Below, piece after piece: positions 27,931 to 37,373 of a stretch of 64,000 nucleotides of DNA. Numbering within the stretch: position 1 is the stretch's first letter; the number at the start of each line of letters is the position of its first letter. The translations under genes and the position numbers were made by a program. The notes below the pieces were generated by a model that worked only from the letters and a program-made list of their open reading frames with translations, had not been told where the DNA came from and did not search any database. Source of the DNA: Streptomyces sp. WM4235 (GTDB lineage: Bacteria > Actinomycetota > Actinomycetes > Streptomycetales > Streptomycetaceae); contig NZ_LGDE01000024.1 in the NCBI RefSeq assembly GCF_001279725.1, positions 62,001 through 126,000 on the forward strand. The letters run 5' to 3'.

Positions 27931-28247
27931 CTGCATTCACTCCCGAAGTGGGCGGCTCCCCGCCGGAGGCTGGGGAAACGTCGGACTCTTGCCGTCGGTG
28001 GCAACCAGCGCGATGGCGGATTCATTCCGGGTCCCGCACCTTGTCTCGATATTCATGCTCGCACACCGGCACGGGGGGACGAACCTGACGGACGGGAGAG
28101 TTGCGGGGCGGGGCGAATTCGTCACATCGACGCTATCGGGCATCGTCAAACTGACGTGAAGCGGTTATGATAGATAACGTCAAATAGACGAGAAGTCGAA
28201 GCGCTTCCTCGGAAGTACCTAGTCGCAGAACAGAAAGGGTGCGTGTC
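27931..28247. other. Divergent regulatory region between erpA and nadA
   Basis: 317 bp without a gene. It holds the nadA promoter with two 13-bp operators at 28144-28190 and, on the other side, the erpA leader. No further gene-like sequence seen. Confidence 0.6.
28144..28190 (+). promoter_or_regulatory. nadA promoter with paired operators
   Basis: Two 13-bp imperfect palindromes, CGTCAAACTGACG (28144-28156) and CGTCAAATAGACG (28178-28190), 34 bp apart, flank a good -10 hexamer TATGAT (28166-28171). One covers the expected -35 region and the other the start-site region, the classical layout for a repressor. The likely regulator is an NAD-responsive repressor (NrtR-type or other); none is encoded in this window. 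Confidence 0.6.
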
Positions 28248-29426
28248 GTGACCACCGCCCAGCCTTTGGACGTCCAGCCGACGCCCCTTGCCCTGCTGCT
28301 GCTCGGCCGCGAAGCCGACCCCAAGAGCGAGCGCGGGGTGGAGTGCCCCGGCGACCTGCCCTCGCCGTCGGACCCGAACCTGGTGGCCCGCGCCCGCGCG
28401 GCCAAGGAGAAGCTCGGGGACAAGGTCTTCATCCTCGGCCACCACTACCAGCGCGACGAGGTCATCGAGTTCGCGGACGTGACCGGCGACTCGTTCAAGC
28501 TGGCGAAGGACGCGGCCGCCAAGCCGGAGGCCGAGTACATCGTCTTCTGCGGCGTCCACTTCATGGCCGAGTCCGCGGACATCCTCACCTCCGACGACCA
28601 GAAGGTCGTCCTTCCCGACCTCGCGGCCGGCTGCTCGATGGCCGACATGGCCACCGCCGAGCAGGTCGCGGAGTGCTGGGACGTGCTGACCGAGGCCGGG
28701 ATCGCGGGCGACACCGTGCCGGTCTCCTACATGAACTCCTCGGCCGACATCAAGGCCTTCACCGGCAAGCACGGCGGCACGATCTGCACGTCGTCCAACG
28801 CCAAGAAGGCCCTGGACTGGGCCTTCGAGCAAGGCGAGAAGGTGCTCTTCCTGCCCGACCAGCACCTCGGGCGCAACACCGCGGTCCGCGACATGGGCAT
28901 GTCGTTGGACGACTGCGTGCTCTACAACCCGCACAAGCCCAACGGCGGCCTGACCGTCGAGCAGCTGCGCGACGCCAAGATGATCCTGTGGCGCGGGCAC
29001 TGCTCGGTGCACGGCCGGTTCTCGGTGGACTCCGTCAACGACGTCCGTGCCCGCATACCCGGCGTGAACGTCCTGGTCCACCCCGAGTGCAGGCACGAGG
29101 TGGTGGCGGCCGCGGACTACGTCGGTTCCACCGAGTACATCATCAAGGCGCTGGAGGCGGCCCCGGCCGGCTCCAAGTGGGCCATCGGCACCGAACTGAA
29201 CCTGGTCCGCCGTCTGGCGAACCGTTTCGCCGCCGAGGACAAGGAGGTCGTCTTCCTCGACAAGACGGTCTGCTTCTGCTCGACGATGAACCGCATCGAC
29301 CTGCCGCACCTGGTCTGGACCCTGGAATCCCTCGCCGAGGGCAACCTGGTCAACCGGATCGAGGTCGACAAGGAGACCGAGAGCTTCGCGAAGCTCGCCC
29401 TGGAGCGCATGCTCGCGCTTCCGTAG
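28248..29426 (+). CDS. nadA: Quinolinate synthase
   Basis: 392 aa. Condenses iminoaspartate with dihydroxyacetone phosphate to quinolinate in de novo NAD synthesis, using a [4Fe-4S] cluster. Conserved cysteine contexts: FCGVHFMAESADIL, VHPECRHEVV and CFCSTMNRI. Also ILGHHYQRDEV and LFLPDQHLGRN. GTG 28248 is chosen because GAAAGGG is 8 nt upstream; GTG 28239 has no better support. nadB and nadC are not adjacent here. Confidence 0.96.
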   Translation: MTTAQPLDVQPTPLALLLLGREADPKSERGVECPGDLPSPSDPNLVARARAAKEKLGDKVFILGHHYQRDEVIEFADVTGDSFKLAKDAAAKPEAEYIVFCGVHFMAESADILTSDDQKVVLPDLAAGCSMADMATAEQVAECWDVLTEAGIAGDTVPVSYMNSSADIKAFTGKHGGTICTSSNAKKALDWAFEQGEKVLFLPDQHLGRNTAVRDMGMSLDDCVLYNPHKPNGGLTVEQLRDAKMILWRGHCSVHGRFSVDSVNDVRARIPGVNVLVHPECRHEVVAAADYVGSTEYIIKALEAAPAGSKWAIGTELNLVRRLANRFAAEDKEVVFLDKTVCFCSTMNRIDLPHLVWTLESLAEGNLVNRIEVDKETESFAKLALERMLALP

Positions 29427-29488
29427 CGGTCCGCTCGAACGCGGGTCGTTTCGTACGCGTCGTTTCGTACACGTCGTTCGAGCACCAG

Positions 29489-29523
29489 GAAGGGGCGCCC
29501 GGCTTGCCGCCGGGCGCCCCTTC
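29489..29523 (+). terminator. nadA terminator
   Basis: 14-bp stem GAAGGGGCGCCCGG / CCGGGCGCCCCTTC with a short loop, 60 nt after the nadA stop; likely bidirectional with the convergent transporter gene. Confidence 0.7.
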
Positions 29524-29542
29524 GCCGTTCCCGGGGCGGCCG

Positions 29543-29568
29543 CGGTCCCCGTACGCGTACGGGGACCG
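29543..29568 (-). terminator. Second palindrome, 3' of the RND transporter gene
   Basis: Perfect 26-nt palindrome (arms CGGTCCCCGTACG) 21 nt beyond the minus-strand transporter stop codon. Confidence 0.6.
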
Positions 29569-29589
29569 GGGCCCTGGGACGCGGTGGCG

Positions 29590-32500
29590 TCAGACCTTGA
29601 CCGGGGCGTCGTCCTCGGTCGGGGCGGGGCTCGGGACCACCGAAAGGCGGGCCCGCTTCTTCGCCCGGCGGCGCTCCTTGAACAGCTCGACCATCGTGTA
29701 GAGGGTCGGCACGAGCAGCAGGGTCAGCAACGTCGAGCTGACCAGGCCGCCGATCACCACGACCGCGAGCGGCTGCGAGATGAAGCCGCCCTCGCCGGTG
29801 ACGCCGAGCGCCATCGGGAGCAGCGCGAAGATCGTCGCGAGGGCGGTCATCAGGATCGGGCGGAGCCGGTGGCGGCCGCCCTCGATGACGGCCTCGACGA
29901 CGCCGAGGCCCTGGGCGCGGTACTGGTTGACCAGGTCGATCAGGACGATCGCGTTGGTCACCACGATGCCGATGAGCATCAGCATGCCGATCATCGCCGG
30001 GACGCCCATGGGGGTGCCGGTGACGATGAGCAGGCCGAGCGCGCCGGTCGCCGCGAACGGCACGGACACCAGCAGGATCAGCGGCTGGACCAGCGAGCGG
30101 AAGGTCGCGACCAGCAGCATGAAGACGATCGCGATGGCGGCGAGCATGGCCAGGGCCAGGGAGGCGAAGGCGTCGTCCTGGTCCTCGGAGACGCCGCCGA
30201 TCGAGGCCGTGGCGCCCGCGGGCAGGTCCAGCGCCTTGATCCTGCTCTGGAGCTCCGTGCTGACGGCGCCGGTGTTGTCGCCGACCGGCTTGGCCGTGAT
30301 GGTGGCGGCGCGGGCGCCGTCGATCCGGGTCATCGCGACCGGGCCGGGGACCACCTTGACCTCGGCGATGTCACCGAGCTTGACCGGGCCGACGGGAAGG
30401 GCCTGGAGCTGGGCCAGGGTGGTGGCCGGCTGCGCCGACCGCACGAGGATGTCCCGCTCGGTGTCGTCCAGGACGGCCTTGCCCGCCGGGGTGCCCCGGA
30501 CGGACTGCGCGACGATCGCGCCCAGCGCGGCCTGGTCCAGGCCCGCCTCGGCGGCCTTGGGGCCGGCGACCACCGAGATCCGGGGCACCGACTGCGAGAG
30601 GTCGCTCTGCACGTCGGTGACGTCCTTGAGCTTCGCCACCTCGGCCTGGACCTGCGCGGCGGCCTTGGCCAGCACGTCGGCGTCGCCGGCCTTGACGACC
30701 ACGCTCAGGTTGGAGCTCCCGAAGCCGCCCGCGATGATGCGGGTGTCGCCGACGCCGTCGAGCGCGGCGAGCTCGGTCTCGATGCTCTTCTTGACGGACT
30801 CCGCCTTGCCGGAGTCCTCCAGCGTGACCTGGTACGAGGCCTGGTTGGAGCCCGTGCCGCCGCCGAAGGCCGCCATGAAGCCGGAGGAGCCGACGGTGAC
30901 CTGGTAGTCCTTGACGCCGTCGACCGAGGCGAGGACCTGCTCGACCTTGCGGCTCGACGCGTCCGCGGCGGCCAGCGAGGTGCCGGGGGCCAGCTCCTGC
31001 TTGACCGTCAGGGTGTCCTGCTCGCCCTGGTCGAAGAAGTTGGTCTTCAGCAGCGGGGACATGGCGAAGGTGGCGACGAGGACCACGACGGCGATGGCCA
31101 CGCTCGTCAGCCTGCGGCGGGTCGCGAAGCCCAGGACGCGCACGTAGAGGCGCTGGAGCCGGCTGCGGGCCTCCTTCTCCTCGGCGTCGCGGCGGGCCTT
31201 GTCCGGGTCCTGCGAGGTGCCCTTGGGGGCGCGCAGGAACCAGTACGACAGGACCGGGACCACCGTCAGCGAGACGAGCAGCGAGGCCAGCAGGGCCGCG
31301 GTGACGGTGAGTGAGAAGGAACCGAAGAGTTCGCCGATCATTCCGCCGACGAGGCCGATCGGCAGGAAGACGGCGACGGTGGTCAGCGTGGACGAGGTGA
31401 CCGCGCCGGCCACCTCCTTGACGGCGGTGATGATCGCTGCCTCGCGCTCCTCGCCGTAGCCGAGGTGCCGCTTGATGTTCTCCAGGACCACGATCGAGTC
31501 GTCGACGACGCGGCCGATGGCGATGGTGAGGGCGCCCAGGGTCAGCATGTTGAGCGACAGGTCGCGGGTCCACAGCACGATCAGCGCGAGGACCACGGAC
31601 AGCGGAATGGAGACCGCGGTGACCAGGGTCGAGCGCAGGGAGCCGAGGAAGACCAGGATCACGATCACCGCGAAGAGCAGGCCGAGCAGGCCCTCGGTGG
31701 TGAGGCTGGAGATGGACTTGGCGACGGCCGGGCCTTGGTCGGTGACCACGGCGAGGGCGGCACCGGAGCCGAGGGTGGAACGCAGCTCGGGCAGTTTGTC
31801 CTTGACGGCGTCGGAGATCGCGACGGCGCTGCCGTCCTTGTCCATGGTCAGGACGAGGGCGAGGCTGGGCTTGCCGTTGGTACGGGTGATGGAGACGGCC
31901 TGGGCGGGTTCCTGCTTCACCGCGGCCACGTCGCCGAGACGGGCGGCCGGCTTGCCGGGGCCGGGGCTCAGTCGCAGGTCCTCCAACTGGGCGAGGGAGG
32001 TGTAGCCGGCGCCCACGCGGACGGTGCGGTTCTTGCCCTCCTCGTCGAAGGAGCCGGCCGGCATCGTGGCGCCGCCGGCCTGGAGGCCCTTGTTCAGCGC
32101 GGCCGCGTCGAGGCCGGCGGCCGCGAGCTTCGCGTTGTCGGGGGTGACGGTGACCTGGAGGTCCCGTACCCCGTCCACGGTGACCTGGCCGACGCCCTCG
32201 ATGTCCGAGAGGACGGGGACCACCGAGGCCTCCAGCTGGTCCGCGAGGGCCTGCTGGTCCTTGTCCGAGGTGACGGCGAGGATGACGGTCGGGATGTCGT
32301 CGGTGGAACCGGCCACCACCTGCGGGTCCACCTCGGCGGGCAGCCGGACGCGGGCCCGGTTGACGGCCTGCTGGACGTCGGCGACGAGCTGCTTGGTGCC
32401 GCTGTCGCCGTAGTCGAAGGTCGCCATGACGAGGGCGTTGCCCTCACTGGCGGTGGAGGTGATGCCGGTGATGCCGTCGACGCCCTTGAGGGTGCTTTCG

Positions 32501-32703
32501 ATCGGCTCGATGACCTGCTTCTCCACCACGTCGGGCGAGGCGCCCTGGTAGGGCGCGAGCACGGACACCATCGGCAGTTCGATGGACGGCAGCAGTTGCT
32601 GCTTGAGCTGCGGGACGGCTATGGCGCCGAAGAGGAGCGCGATGATCGACACGAGGCCGATCAGTGCTCTCTGGGCCAGGCTGAAGCGGGACAGCCACGA
32701 CAT
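29590..32703 (-). CDS. RND-family efflux transporter (AcrB/SwrC-like)
   Basis: 1037 aa with full RND layout: TM1, a large extracellular loop, TM2-7, second loop, TM8-12. The TM4 proton-relay aspartates are in GRVVDDSIVVLENIKR. Unlike Gram-negative AcrB there is no outer-membrane partner; the nearest known type is Bacillus SwrC/YerP. It probably exports a hydrophobic or lipid-like compound by proton antiport. ATG 32703 has GAGAGA about 9 nt upstream. A LuxR-type response regulator gene lies 167 bp upstream on the same strand. Confidence 0.93.
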   Translation of the reverse strand: MSWLSRFSLAQRALIGLVSIIALLFGAIAVPQLKQQLLPSIELPMVSVLAPYQGASPDVVEKQVIEPIESTLKGVDGITGITSTASEGNALVMATFDYGDSGTKQLVADVQQAVNRARVRLPAEVDPQVVAGSTDDIPTVILAVTSDKDQQALADQLEASVVPVLSDIEGVGQVTVDGVRDLQVTVTPDNAKLAAAGLDAAALNKGLQAGGATMPAGSFDEEGKNRTVRVGAGYTSLAQLEDLRLSPGPGKPAARLGDVAAVKQEPAQAVSITRTNGKPSLALVLTMDKDGSAVAISDAVKDKLPELRSTLGSGAALAVVTDQGPAVAKSISSLTTEGLLGLLFAVIVILVFLGSLRSTLVTAVSIPLSVVLALIVLWTRDLSLNMLTLGALTIAIGRVVDDSIVVLENIKRHLGYGEEREAAIITAVKEVAGAVTSSTLTTVAVFLPIGLVGGMIGELFGSFSLTVTAALLASLLVSLTVVPVLSYWFLRAPKGTSQDPDKARRDAEEKEARSRLQRLYVRVLGFATRRRLTSVAIAVVVLVATFAMSPLLKTNFFDQGEQDTLTVKQELAPGTSLAAADASSRKVEQVLASVDGVKDYQVTVGSSGFMAAFGGGTGSNQASYQVTLEDSGKAESVKKSIETELAALDGVGDTRIIAGGFGSSNLSVVVKAGDADVLAKAAAQVQAEVAKLKDVTDVQSDLSQSVPRISVVAGPKAAEAGLDQAALGAIVAQSVRGTPAGKAVLDDTERDILVRSAQPATTLAQLQALPVGPVKLGDIAEVKVVPGPVAMTRIDGARAATITAKPVGDNTGAVSTELQSRIKALDLPAGATASIGGVSEDQDDAFASLALAMLAAIAIVFMLLVATFRSLVQPLILLVSVPFAATGALGLLIVTGTPMGVPAMIGMLMLIGIVVTNAIVLIDLVNQYRAQGLGVVEAVIEGGRHRLRPILMTALATIFALLPMALGVTGEGGFISQPLAVVVIGGLVSSTLLTLLLVPTLYTMVELFKERRRAKKRARLSVVPSPAPTEDDAPVKV

Positions 32704-32870
32704 GGTGGATGATCTCTCATTCGGTGACGGCGGCGAGGTGACACCGTCAGGGACAAGCGAGGGCCCCTCAGCCTTTCGCACCCGGGGGCGCCGCTTCGTC
32801 GCCCCCAGGTGCCGTACTTACGCGCGGCATACCGCGCCCGCAGTACGCCGCACTACTGCGCCGCCCCGAA

Positions 32871-33599
32871 CTACCGCGCGCCGTCGGCGCGGGGCCGCAC
32901 CAGGCCCGATTCGTACGCGACGACCACCAGTTGGGCCCGGTCGCGGGCGCCCAGCTTGGCCATGGCCCGGTTGACGTGGGTCTTGACGGTGAGCGGGCTG
33001 ACCTCCAGGCGGCCGGCGATGCCGTCGTTGGACAGGCCCGCCGCGACGAGTACGAGGACCTCGCGCTCGCGCACGGTCAGCGTGGCGAGGCGGGCGGCGT
33101 GCGCGGAGCCGTCGGCGGGGACGTCCGGGTGGCCGCCCTGCGCGAGGAAGGTGGCGATGAGCCCCTTGGTGGCGGCCGGGGAGAGCAGGGCCTCGCCGGC
33201 GGCGGCGACCCGGATCGCGTTGAGCAGCTCGTCCGGTTCGGCGCCCTTGCCGAGGAAGCCGGAGGCACCGGCGCGCAGGGCCTGGACCACGTACTCGTCC
33301 ACCTCGAAGGTGGTCAACATGACGACGCGCACGTCGCGCAGTTCCGGGTCGGCGCTGATCATGCGGGTGGCGGCCAGCCCGTCGGTGCCCGGCATCCGGA
33401 TGTCCATCAGGACCACGTCGGCCCGTCGTTCGCCGGCGAGGGCGTAGGCCTGGGCCCCGTCGGAGGCCTCGCCGACGACCTCCATGTCTGCCTCGGAGTC
33501 GACGAGCACCTTGAACGCGCTGCGCAGCAGCGCCTGATCGTCGGCGAGCAGCACCCTGATGGGCCCGCCGCCCGGCATCCCTGTCACCGTGTCGTCCAC
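32871..33599 (-). CDS. NarL/LuxR-family response regulator
   Basis: 242 aa. Receiver domain with VLLADDQALLR (acidic pair), VVLMDIRMPGTDG (phospho-acceptor Asp) and FLGKGAEPDEL (Lys); then a LuxR-type helix-turn-helix (LTVREREVLVLVAAGLSNDGIA, SPLTVKTHVNRAM). GTG 33599 is used; ATG 33578 is possible and neither has a clear ribosome site. No histidine kinase is adjacent. It lies between cobS and the RND transporter, which it may control. Confidence 0.9.
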   Translation of the reverse strand: MDDTVTGMPGGGPIRVLLADDQALLRSAFKVLVDSEADMEVVGEASDGAQAYALAGERRADVVLMDIRMPGTDGLAATRMISADPELRDVRVVMLTTFEVDEYVVQALRAGASGFLGKGAEPDELLNAIRVAAAGEALLSPAATKGLIATFLAQGGHPDVPADGSAHAARLATLTVREREVLVLVAAGLSNDGIAGRLEVSPLTVKTHVNRAMAKLGARDRAQLVVVAYESGLVRPRADGAR

Positions 33600-33680
33600 C
33601 CCCCGAGGGTACGTCCCCAAGATCCCGGCCCGGTGGCGGGGCGGCGCCGCGTGCGTCCCCCGCACGGTGCTCCGCGGGGG

Positions 33681-34502
33681 TCAGCCCAGGGCCAGGACCA
33701 CGAGGACCACGGTGGCCGAGACCTCGGACAGGGCGCCGAAGACGTCACCGGTGACCCCGTCGAAGCGGCTCACGCAGCGGCGCAGGAGCAGTTCGGCGAC
33801 GGGCAGGGCGACGAGTACCGCCGCCGCGTGCTGAACCGCGGCGGGCAGCCCCAGCGGGAGGGCCGCGGCCGTGCAGGCCGTCACGGTGAGGGCGGTGACG
33901 AGGACGGCCGAGCGGATGGGGACCACGCTCGCGACCGCCGCGCCCAGGCCTCCGGGTCGGGCGGCCGGTACGCCGTCGCGGGCGGCCAGGGTCATGGCGA
34001 GTCGCGCGGTGACGGCGGCGAGGACGGTGGCGAGGGCGCCCCGTACCCAACTGTCGGCGTACACGTTCGCCAGCGCCGCCACCTGCACCAGGAAGACCAC
34101 CAGCAGGGCGATCACCCCGAAGGGACCGATGTCGGACTGCTTCATGATCCGCAGCGCCTCTTCGGCGGGCTTGGCGCTCCCCAGCCCGTCGACCGTGTCG
34201 GCGAGTCCGTCGAGGTGCAGCCCCCGGGTCAGCGCGGCCGGCACGGCGACGGTGACGGCGGCGGCCAGCAGCGGCCCACCGCCGAGGACCAGCAGAAGCA
34301 CTCCGGGGACGGCCGCGAGCAGACCCACGGCGAGTCCGGCGAGCGGCGCGCAGGCCATCCCGGTACGGGCGGCCGGCCGGTCCCACCGGGTGATGCGGGC
34401 GGGCAGCACGGTGAGGGTGCCGAACGCGAAGCGGACCCCGTCGACGAGCGGGGCGCGCTCGGGCGGCGGCGACTGCGGCGGATCTTCGAACGAATCTTTC
34501 AT
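33681..34502 (-). CDS. cobS: Adenosylcobinamide-GDP ribazoletransferase
   Basis: 273 aa, about seven membrane helices. Joins adenosylcobinamide-GDP and alpha-ribazole to give adenosylcobalamin 5'-phosphate. The active-site motif is present as TRGLHLDGLADTVDGLGS, with metal-binding acidic residues. TAGCGT lies 8 nt before ATG 34502 and no ribosome site is seen, suggesting leaderless initiation. cobU and cobT are 4-6 kb away on the other strand. Confidence 0.93.
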   Translation of the reverse strand: MKDSFEDPPQSPPPERAPLVDGVRFAFGTLTVLPARITRWDRPAARTGMACAPLAGLAVGLLAAVPGVLLLVLGGGPLLAAAVTVAVPAALTRGLHLDGLADTVDGLGSAKPAEEALRIMKQSDIGPFGVIALLVVFLVQVAALANVYADSWVRGALATVLAAVTARLAMTLAARDGVPAARPGGLGAAVASVVPIRSAVLVTALTVTACTAAALPLGLPAAVQHAAAVLVALPVAELLLRRCVSRFDGVTGDVFGALSEVSATVVLVVLALG

Positions 34503-34572
34503 CGGCGCGAACGCTACCCCGCCACCGCCGGGGTTGAATTGCGCATTACCCGCCACGGTGGAAGGTGGTGTC

Positions 34573-35340
34573 ATGGGTCACTGGTGGTACCGCAACATCC
34601 TGGAGCCGGGCAAGCTCCCGCTGCTGCTCGCCCTGCTGTCGTTCGTCCTGTCGTTCCTGATCACCCGGGTGATCACCCGCCTGATCCGGGCGGGGCGGGG
34701 GCCGTTCAAGAACGTCACGCCGGGCGGCATGCACATCCATCACGTCGTACCGGGCGTGATCCTGGTGATCATCGGTGGTTTCGGTGCGATCAGCAGCGGT
34801 CGGGAGGGCTTCGGATCGCTGCTCTCCGCCGTGCTCTTCGGGATCGGCGCCGGGCTGGTGCTGGACGAGTTCGCGCTGATCCTGCACCTGGACGACGTGT
34901 ACTGGAGCGAGGACGGCCGCAAGAGCGTGGAGATCGTGGTCCTGACCGCCGCGCTGGTGGCGCTGATGCTCGGCGGGTTCCTGCCGTTCGGGGTCAACGA
35001 CCTCACCCCCGAGGAACGGCAGAGCCGCGGAGTGGTCATGATGAACATGGCCGGCAACTTCTGCCTGGCGTTGGTCGCGCTGTGGAAGGGCAAGGCGCGC
35101 ACGGCGATCTTCGGCACGGTCGTGCCGTTCGTCGCGCTGATCGGCGCGGTCCGCCTCGCCCGGCCCGGTTCCCCCTATGCGAAGCGCTTCTACGCGAACC
35201 GTCCGAAGGCGCGCGCCAAGGCGGGGCTGCGCGCCTTCCATCACGACCGGCGCTGGGCCTCGCCGCGCCGCAGGTTCGAGAACTTCATCGGCGGAACGCC
35301 GGACCCGGAGCGGGTCTCGCTGGAGAAGGGCCCGGACTGA
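34573..35340 (+). CDS. Integral membrane protein of unknown function
   Basis: 255 aa with about five membrane helices. A His cluster on the first loop (GGMHIHHVVPGVILVI) and acidic residues in VLDEFALILHLDDVYW could bind metal. No family function recognised. Strong site GGAAGGTGG before ATG 34573. Divergent from cobS with a short intergenic space. Confidence 0.8.
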   Translation: MGHWWYRNILEPGKLPLLLALLSFVLSFLITRVITRLIRAGRGPFKNVTPGGMHIHHVVPGVILVIIGGFGAISSGREGFGSLLSAVLFGIGAGLVLDEFALILHLDDVYWSEDGRKSVEIVVLTAALVALMLGGFLPFGVNDLTPEERQSRGVVMMNMAGNFCLALVALWKGKARTAIFGTVVPFVALIGAVRLARPGSPYAKRFYANRPKARAKAGLRAFHHDRRWASPRRRFENFIGGTPDPERVSLEKGPD

Positions 35341-35367
35341 CGGGCGGACCGCCGGTGCCCCCGGGGA

Positions 35368-35646
35368 TCAGCCCGGGATCAGGCCGTCGTCGCTGAGCAT
35401 CTCCCTGACCTCGTCCAGGCTCGCGCCGGGCGCCGGGAGGATCAGCTCGGACGGCTCCAGGGCCTCGTCCGGCAGGGGCTCGCCGAGTCTGCGGACCGCG
35501 TCGAGGAGCGCGGCCAGCGTGCGCCGGAACCCCTCGCCGTCACCGGACTCCATCTCGGCGAGCAGTTCGTCGTCGAGCTTGTTCAGCTCGACGAAGTGGC
35601 TGTCGGCCAGTTCCCACTGGCCCTCCCCCATGATGCGAACAATCAT
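35368..35646 (-). CDS. pspAA: PspA-associated protein PspAA
   Basis: 92 aa, beginning MIVRIMGEGQWELADSHFVE. This matches the small PspAA domain protein that accompanies PspA in actinobacteria and archaea. It is 12 bp downstream of pspA and clearly co-transcribed. It is thought to help control PspA assembly in envelope stress. Confidence 0.85.
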   Translation of the reverse strand: MIVRIMGEGQWELADSHFVELNKLDDELLAEMESGDGEGFRRTLAALLDAVRRLGEPLPDEALEPSELILPAPGASLDEVREMLSDDGLIPG

Positions 35647-35658
35647 GACGGGCCCGTC

Positions 35659-36453
35659 CTACTGCTTGTCGAACCGGTGCGGGGTCTGGGTGGGCTGGGT
35701 GGCGCCCGGGGCGCCGCCCTCGATGGCCTGCTGCCGGTCGGCCGGGCCGCCCGCCAGTTCGGCCTTCATCCGCTGGAGCTCCAGCTCCACGTCCGAGCCG
35801 CCGGAGAGGCGGTCCAGCTCGGCCTGGATGTCGTCCTTGGAGCCGAGGCCACTGCGGTCGTCCAGGGCGCCGGAGGCCAGCAGCTCGTCGATCGCGCCGG
35901 CGCGGGCCTGGAGCTGGGCCGTCTTGTCCTCGGCCCGCTGGATGGCGAGGCCGACGTCGCTCATCTCCTCCGAGATGCCGGAGAAGGACTCCGCGATCCG
36001 GGTCTGCGCCTGGGCCGCGGTGTAGGTGGCCTTGATGGTCTCCTTCTTCGTGCGGAAGGCGTCCACCTTGGCCTGGAGGCGCTGGGCGGCGAGGGTCAGC
36101 TTCTCCTCCTCGCCCTGGAGGGTCTGGTGCTGCACCTCCAGGTCGCTGACCTGCTGCTGGAGCGACGCGCGCCGGGACAGGGCCTCGCGGGCCAGGTCCT
36201 CGCGGCCGAGGGCCAGCGCCTTGCGGCCCTGGTCCTCCAGCTTGGTGGACTGGCCCTGGAGCTGGTTCAGCTGCAGTTCCAGGCGCTTGCGGGAGGTCGC
36301 GACGTCGGCGACACCGCGGCGTACCTTCTGCAGCAGTTCCAGCTGCTTCTGGTACGAGTAGTCGAGGGTTTCGCGCGGGTCCTCGGCCCGGTCAAGGGCC
36401 TTGTTCGCCTTCGCGCGGAAGATCATCCCCATACGCTTCATGACACCGCTCAT
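35659..36453 (-). CDS. pspA: PspA/IM30 phage-shock protein
   Basis: 264 aa, almost wholly coiled coil (about 30-220), beginning MSGVMKRMGMIFRAKANKAL, with DPRETLDYSYQKQLELLQKV typical of PspA/Vipp1. It is an ESCRT-III-like membrane-repair protein at the cytoplasmic face of the membrane, induced by envelope stress. The C-terminal Pro/Gln-rich tail is a streptomycete extension. ATG 36453 is used; ATG 36441 is the alternative. Confidence 0.93.
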   Translation of the reverse strand: MSGVMKRMGMIFRAKANKALDRAEDPRETLDYSYQKQLELLQKVRRGVADVATSRKRLELQLNQLQGQSTKLEDQGRKALALGREDLAREALSRRASLQQQVSDLEVQHQTLQGEEEKLTLAAQRLQAKVDAFRTKKETIKATYTAAQAQTRIAESFSGISEEMSDVGLAIQRAEDKTAQLQARAGAIDELLASGALDDRSGLGSKDDIQAELDRLSGGSDVELELQRMKAELAGGPADRQQAIEGGAPGATQPTQTPHRFDKQ

Positions 36454-36735
36454 GGGCTTCGCGCGCCCCCTTCTAGACGGACCTCGCTCAAGGTCACCAA
36501 CAGAACCCACAGTACGGGCCCTGTCTCCATTACCGCACTGTTCGAGAACGAATGCGCTCCTCCTCCAGGACGACTACGCCGCCGCCGTGTCAGGCGTAAG
36601 GAGTAGGTGGTCCCAGGAGATCCCCGGAGGGGCCCGCCCGTCACAAGAACCCTGCACAAGTGAAGACGCCCGCCGTTGCCGGATCGTTCCCCACCGAGGT
36701 GGGGAGCGTGCCCTTGACCACGTAGGCTTGGTTTC

Positions 36736-37335
36736 GTGTTTGGTAGCCGTTCCTCCAAGGAAGAAAAGGCCCCCGCCACCGACAAGGTGAGCGCCGACCT
36801 TTCGCAGCCCCGTGACCCCCAGGCCCCGAAGGGCCGCCCGACGCCGAAGCGTGCTGTGGCCCAGTCGCAGCGCAAGGCAGTGGTGGCCTCGACCGGCAAT
36901 CGGAAGGAGGACGCCAAGCGGGCCCGTGAGCGCCGTCGCGTGGAGATGGCGAAGCAGCGCGAGGCCCTCGCCAACGGCGACGAGCGCTACCTGCCCGCCC
37001 GCGACAAGGGCCCCGTCCGCCGCTTCGTCCGCGACTTCGTGGACTCTCGCTTCTCGGTCGCCGAGATGTTCCTGCCGCTGGCGGTGATCATCCTCGTGCT
37101 GAGCATGGTGCGGGTCGAGCGGCTCCAGAGCATCGCGCTGGTGCTGTGGATGGGTGTGATCGCGCTGATCCTCCTCGACTCCATCGGCATGTTCATCCGT
37201 CTGCGCAAGGCCGTCAACGAGCGGTTCCCGGACGAGCCCAAGCGTGGCGCCGTCGCGTACGGCCTGATGCGCACGCTTCAGATGCGCCGGCTGCGCCTGC
37301 CGAAGCCGCAGGTCAAGCGCGGGGAACGGCCCTGA
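36736..37335 (+). CDS. DUF3043 membrane protein
   Basis: 199 aa. A basic, charged N-terminal region (about 1-110) is followed by two membrane helices (VAEMFLPLAVIILVLSMV and IALVLWMGVIALILLDSIG). Conserved in actinobacteria; function unknown. GTG start with TAGGCT (36723-36728) 7 nt upstream and no ribosome site, so leaderless. It is divergent from pspA. Confidence 0.85.
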   Translation: MFGSRSSKEEKAPATDKVSADLSQPRDPQAPKGRPTPKRAVAQSQRKAVVASTGNRKEDAKRARERRRVEMAKQREALANGDERYLPARDKGPVRRFVRDFVDSRFSVAEMFLPLAVIILVLSMVRVERLQSIALVLWMGVIALILLDSIGMFIRLRKAVNERFPDEPKRGAVAYGLMRTLQMRRLRLPKPQVKRGERP

Positions 37336-37373
37336 GCACAGCGACGCCCGCATCCGGGGCGTCGGGGGGCGAC

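Noticed and set aside
36714..36728. TTGACC near the TAGGCT box of the DUF3043 gene as a -35 element
   Set aside because: It is only 3 bp from the -10 box, so it cannot be its -35 hexamer.
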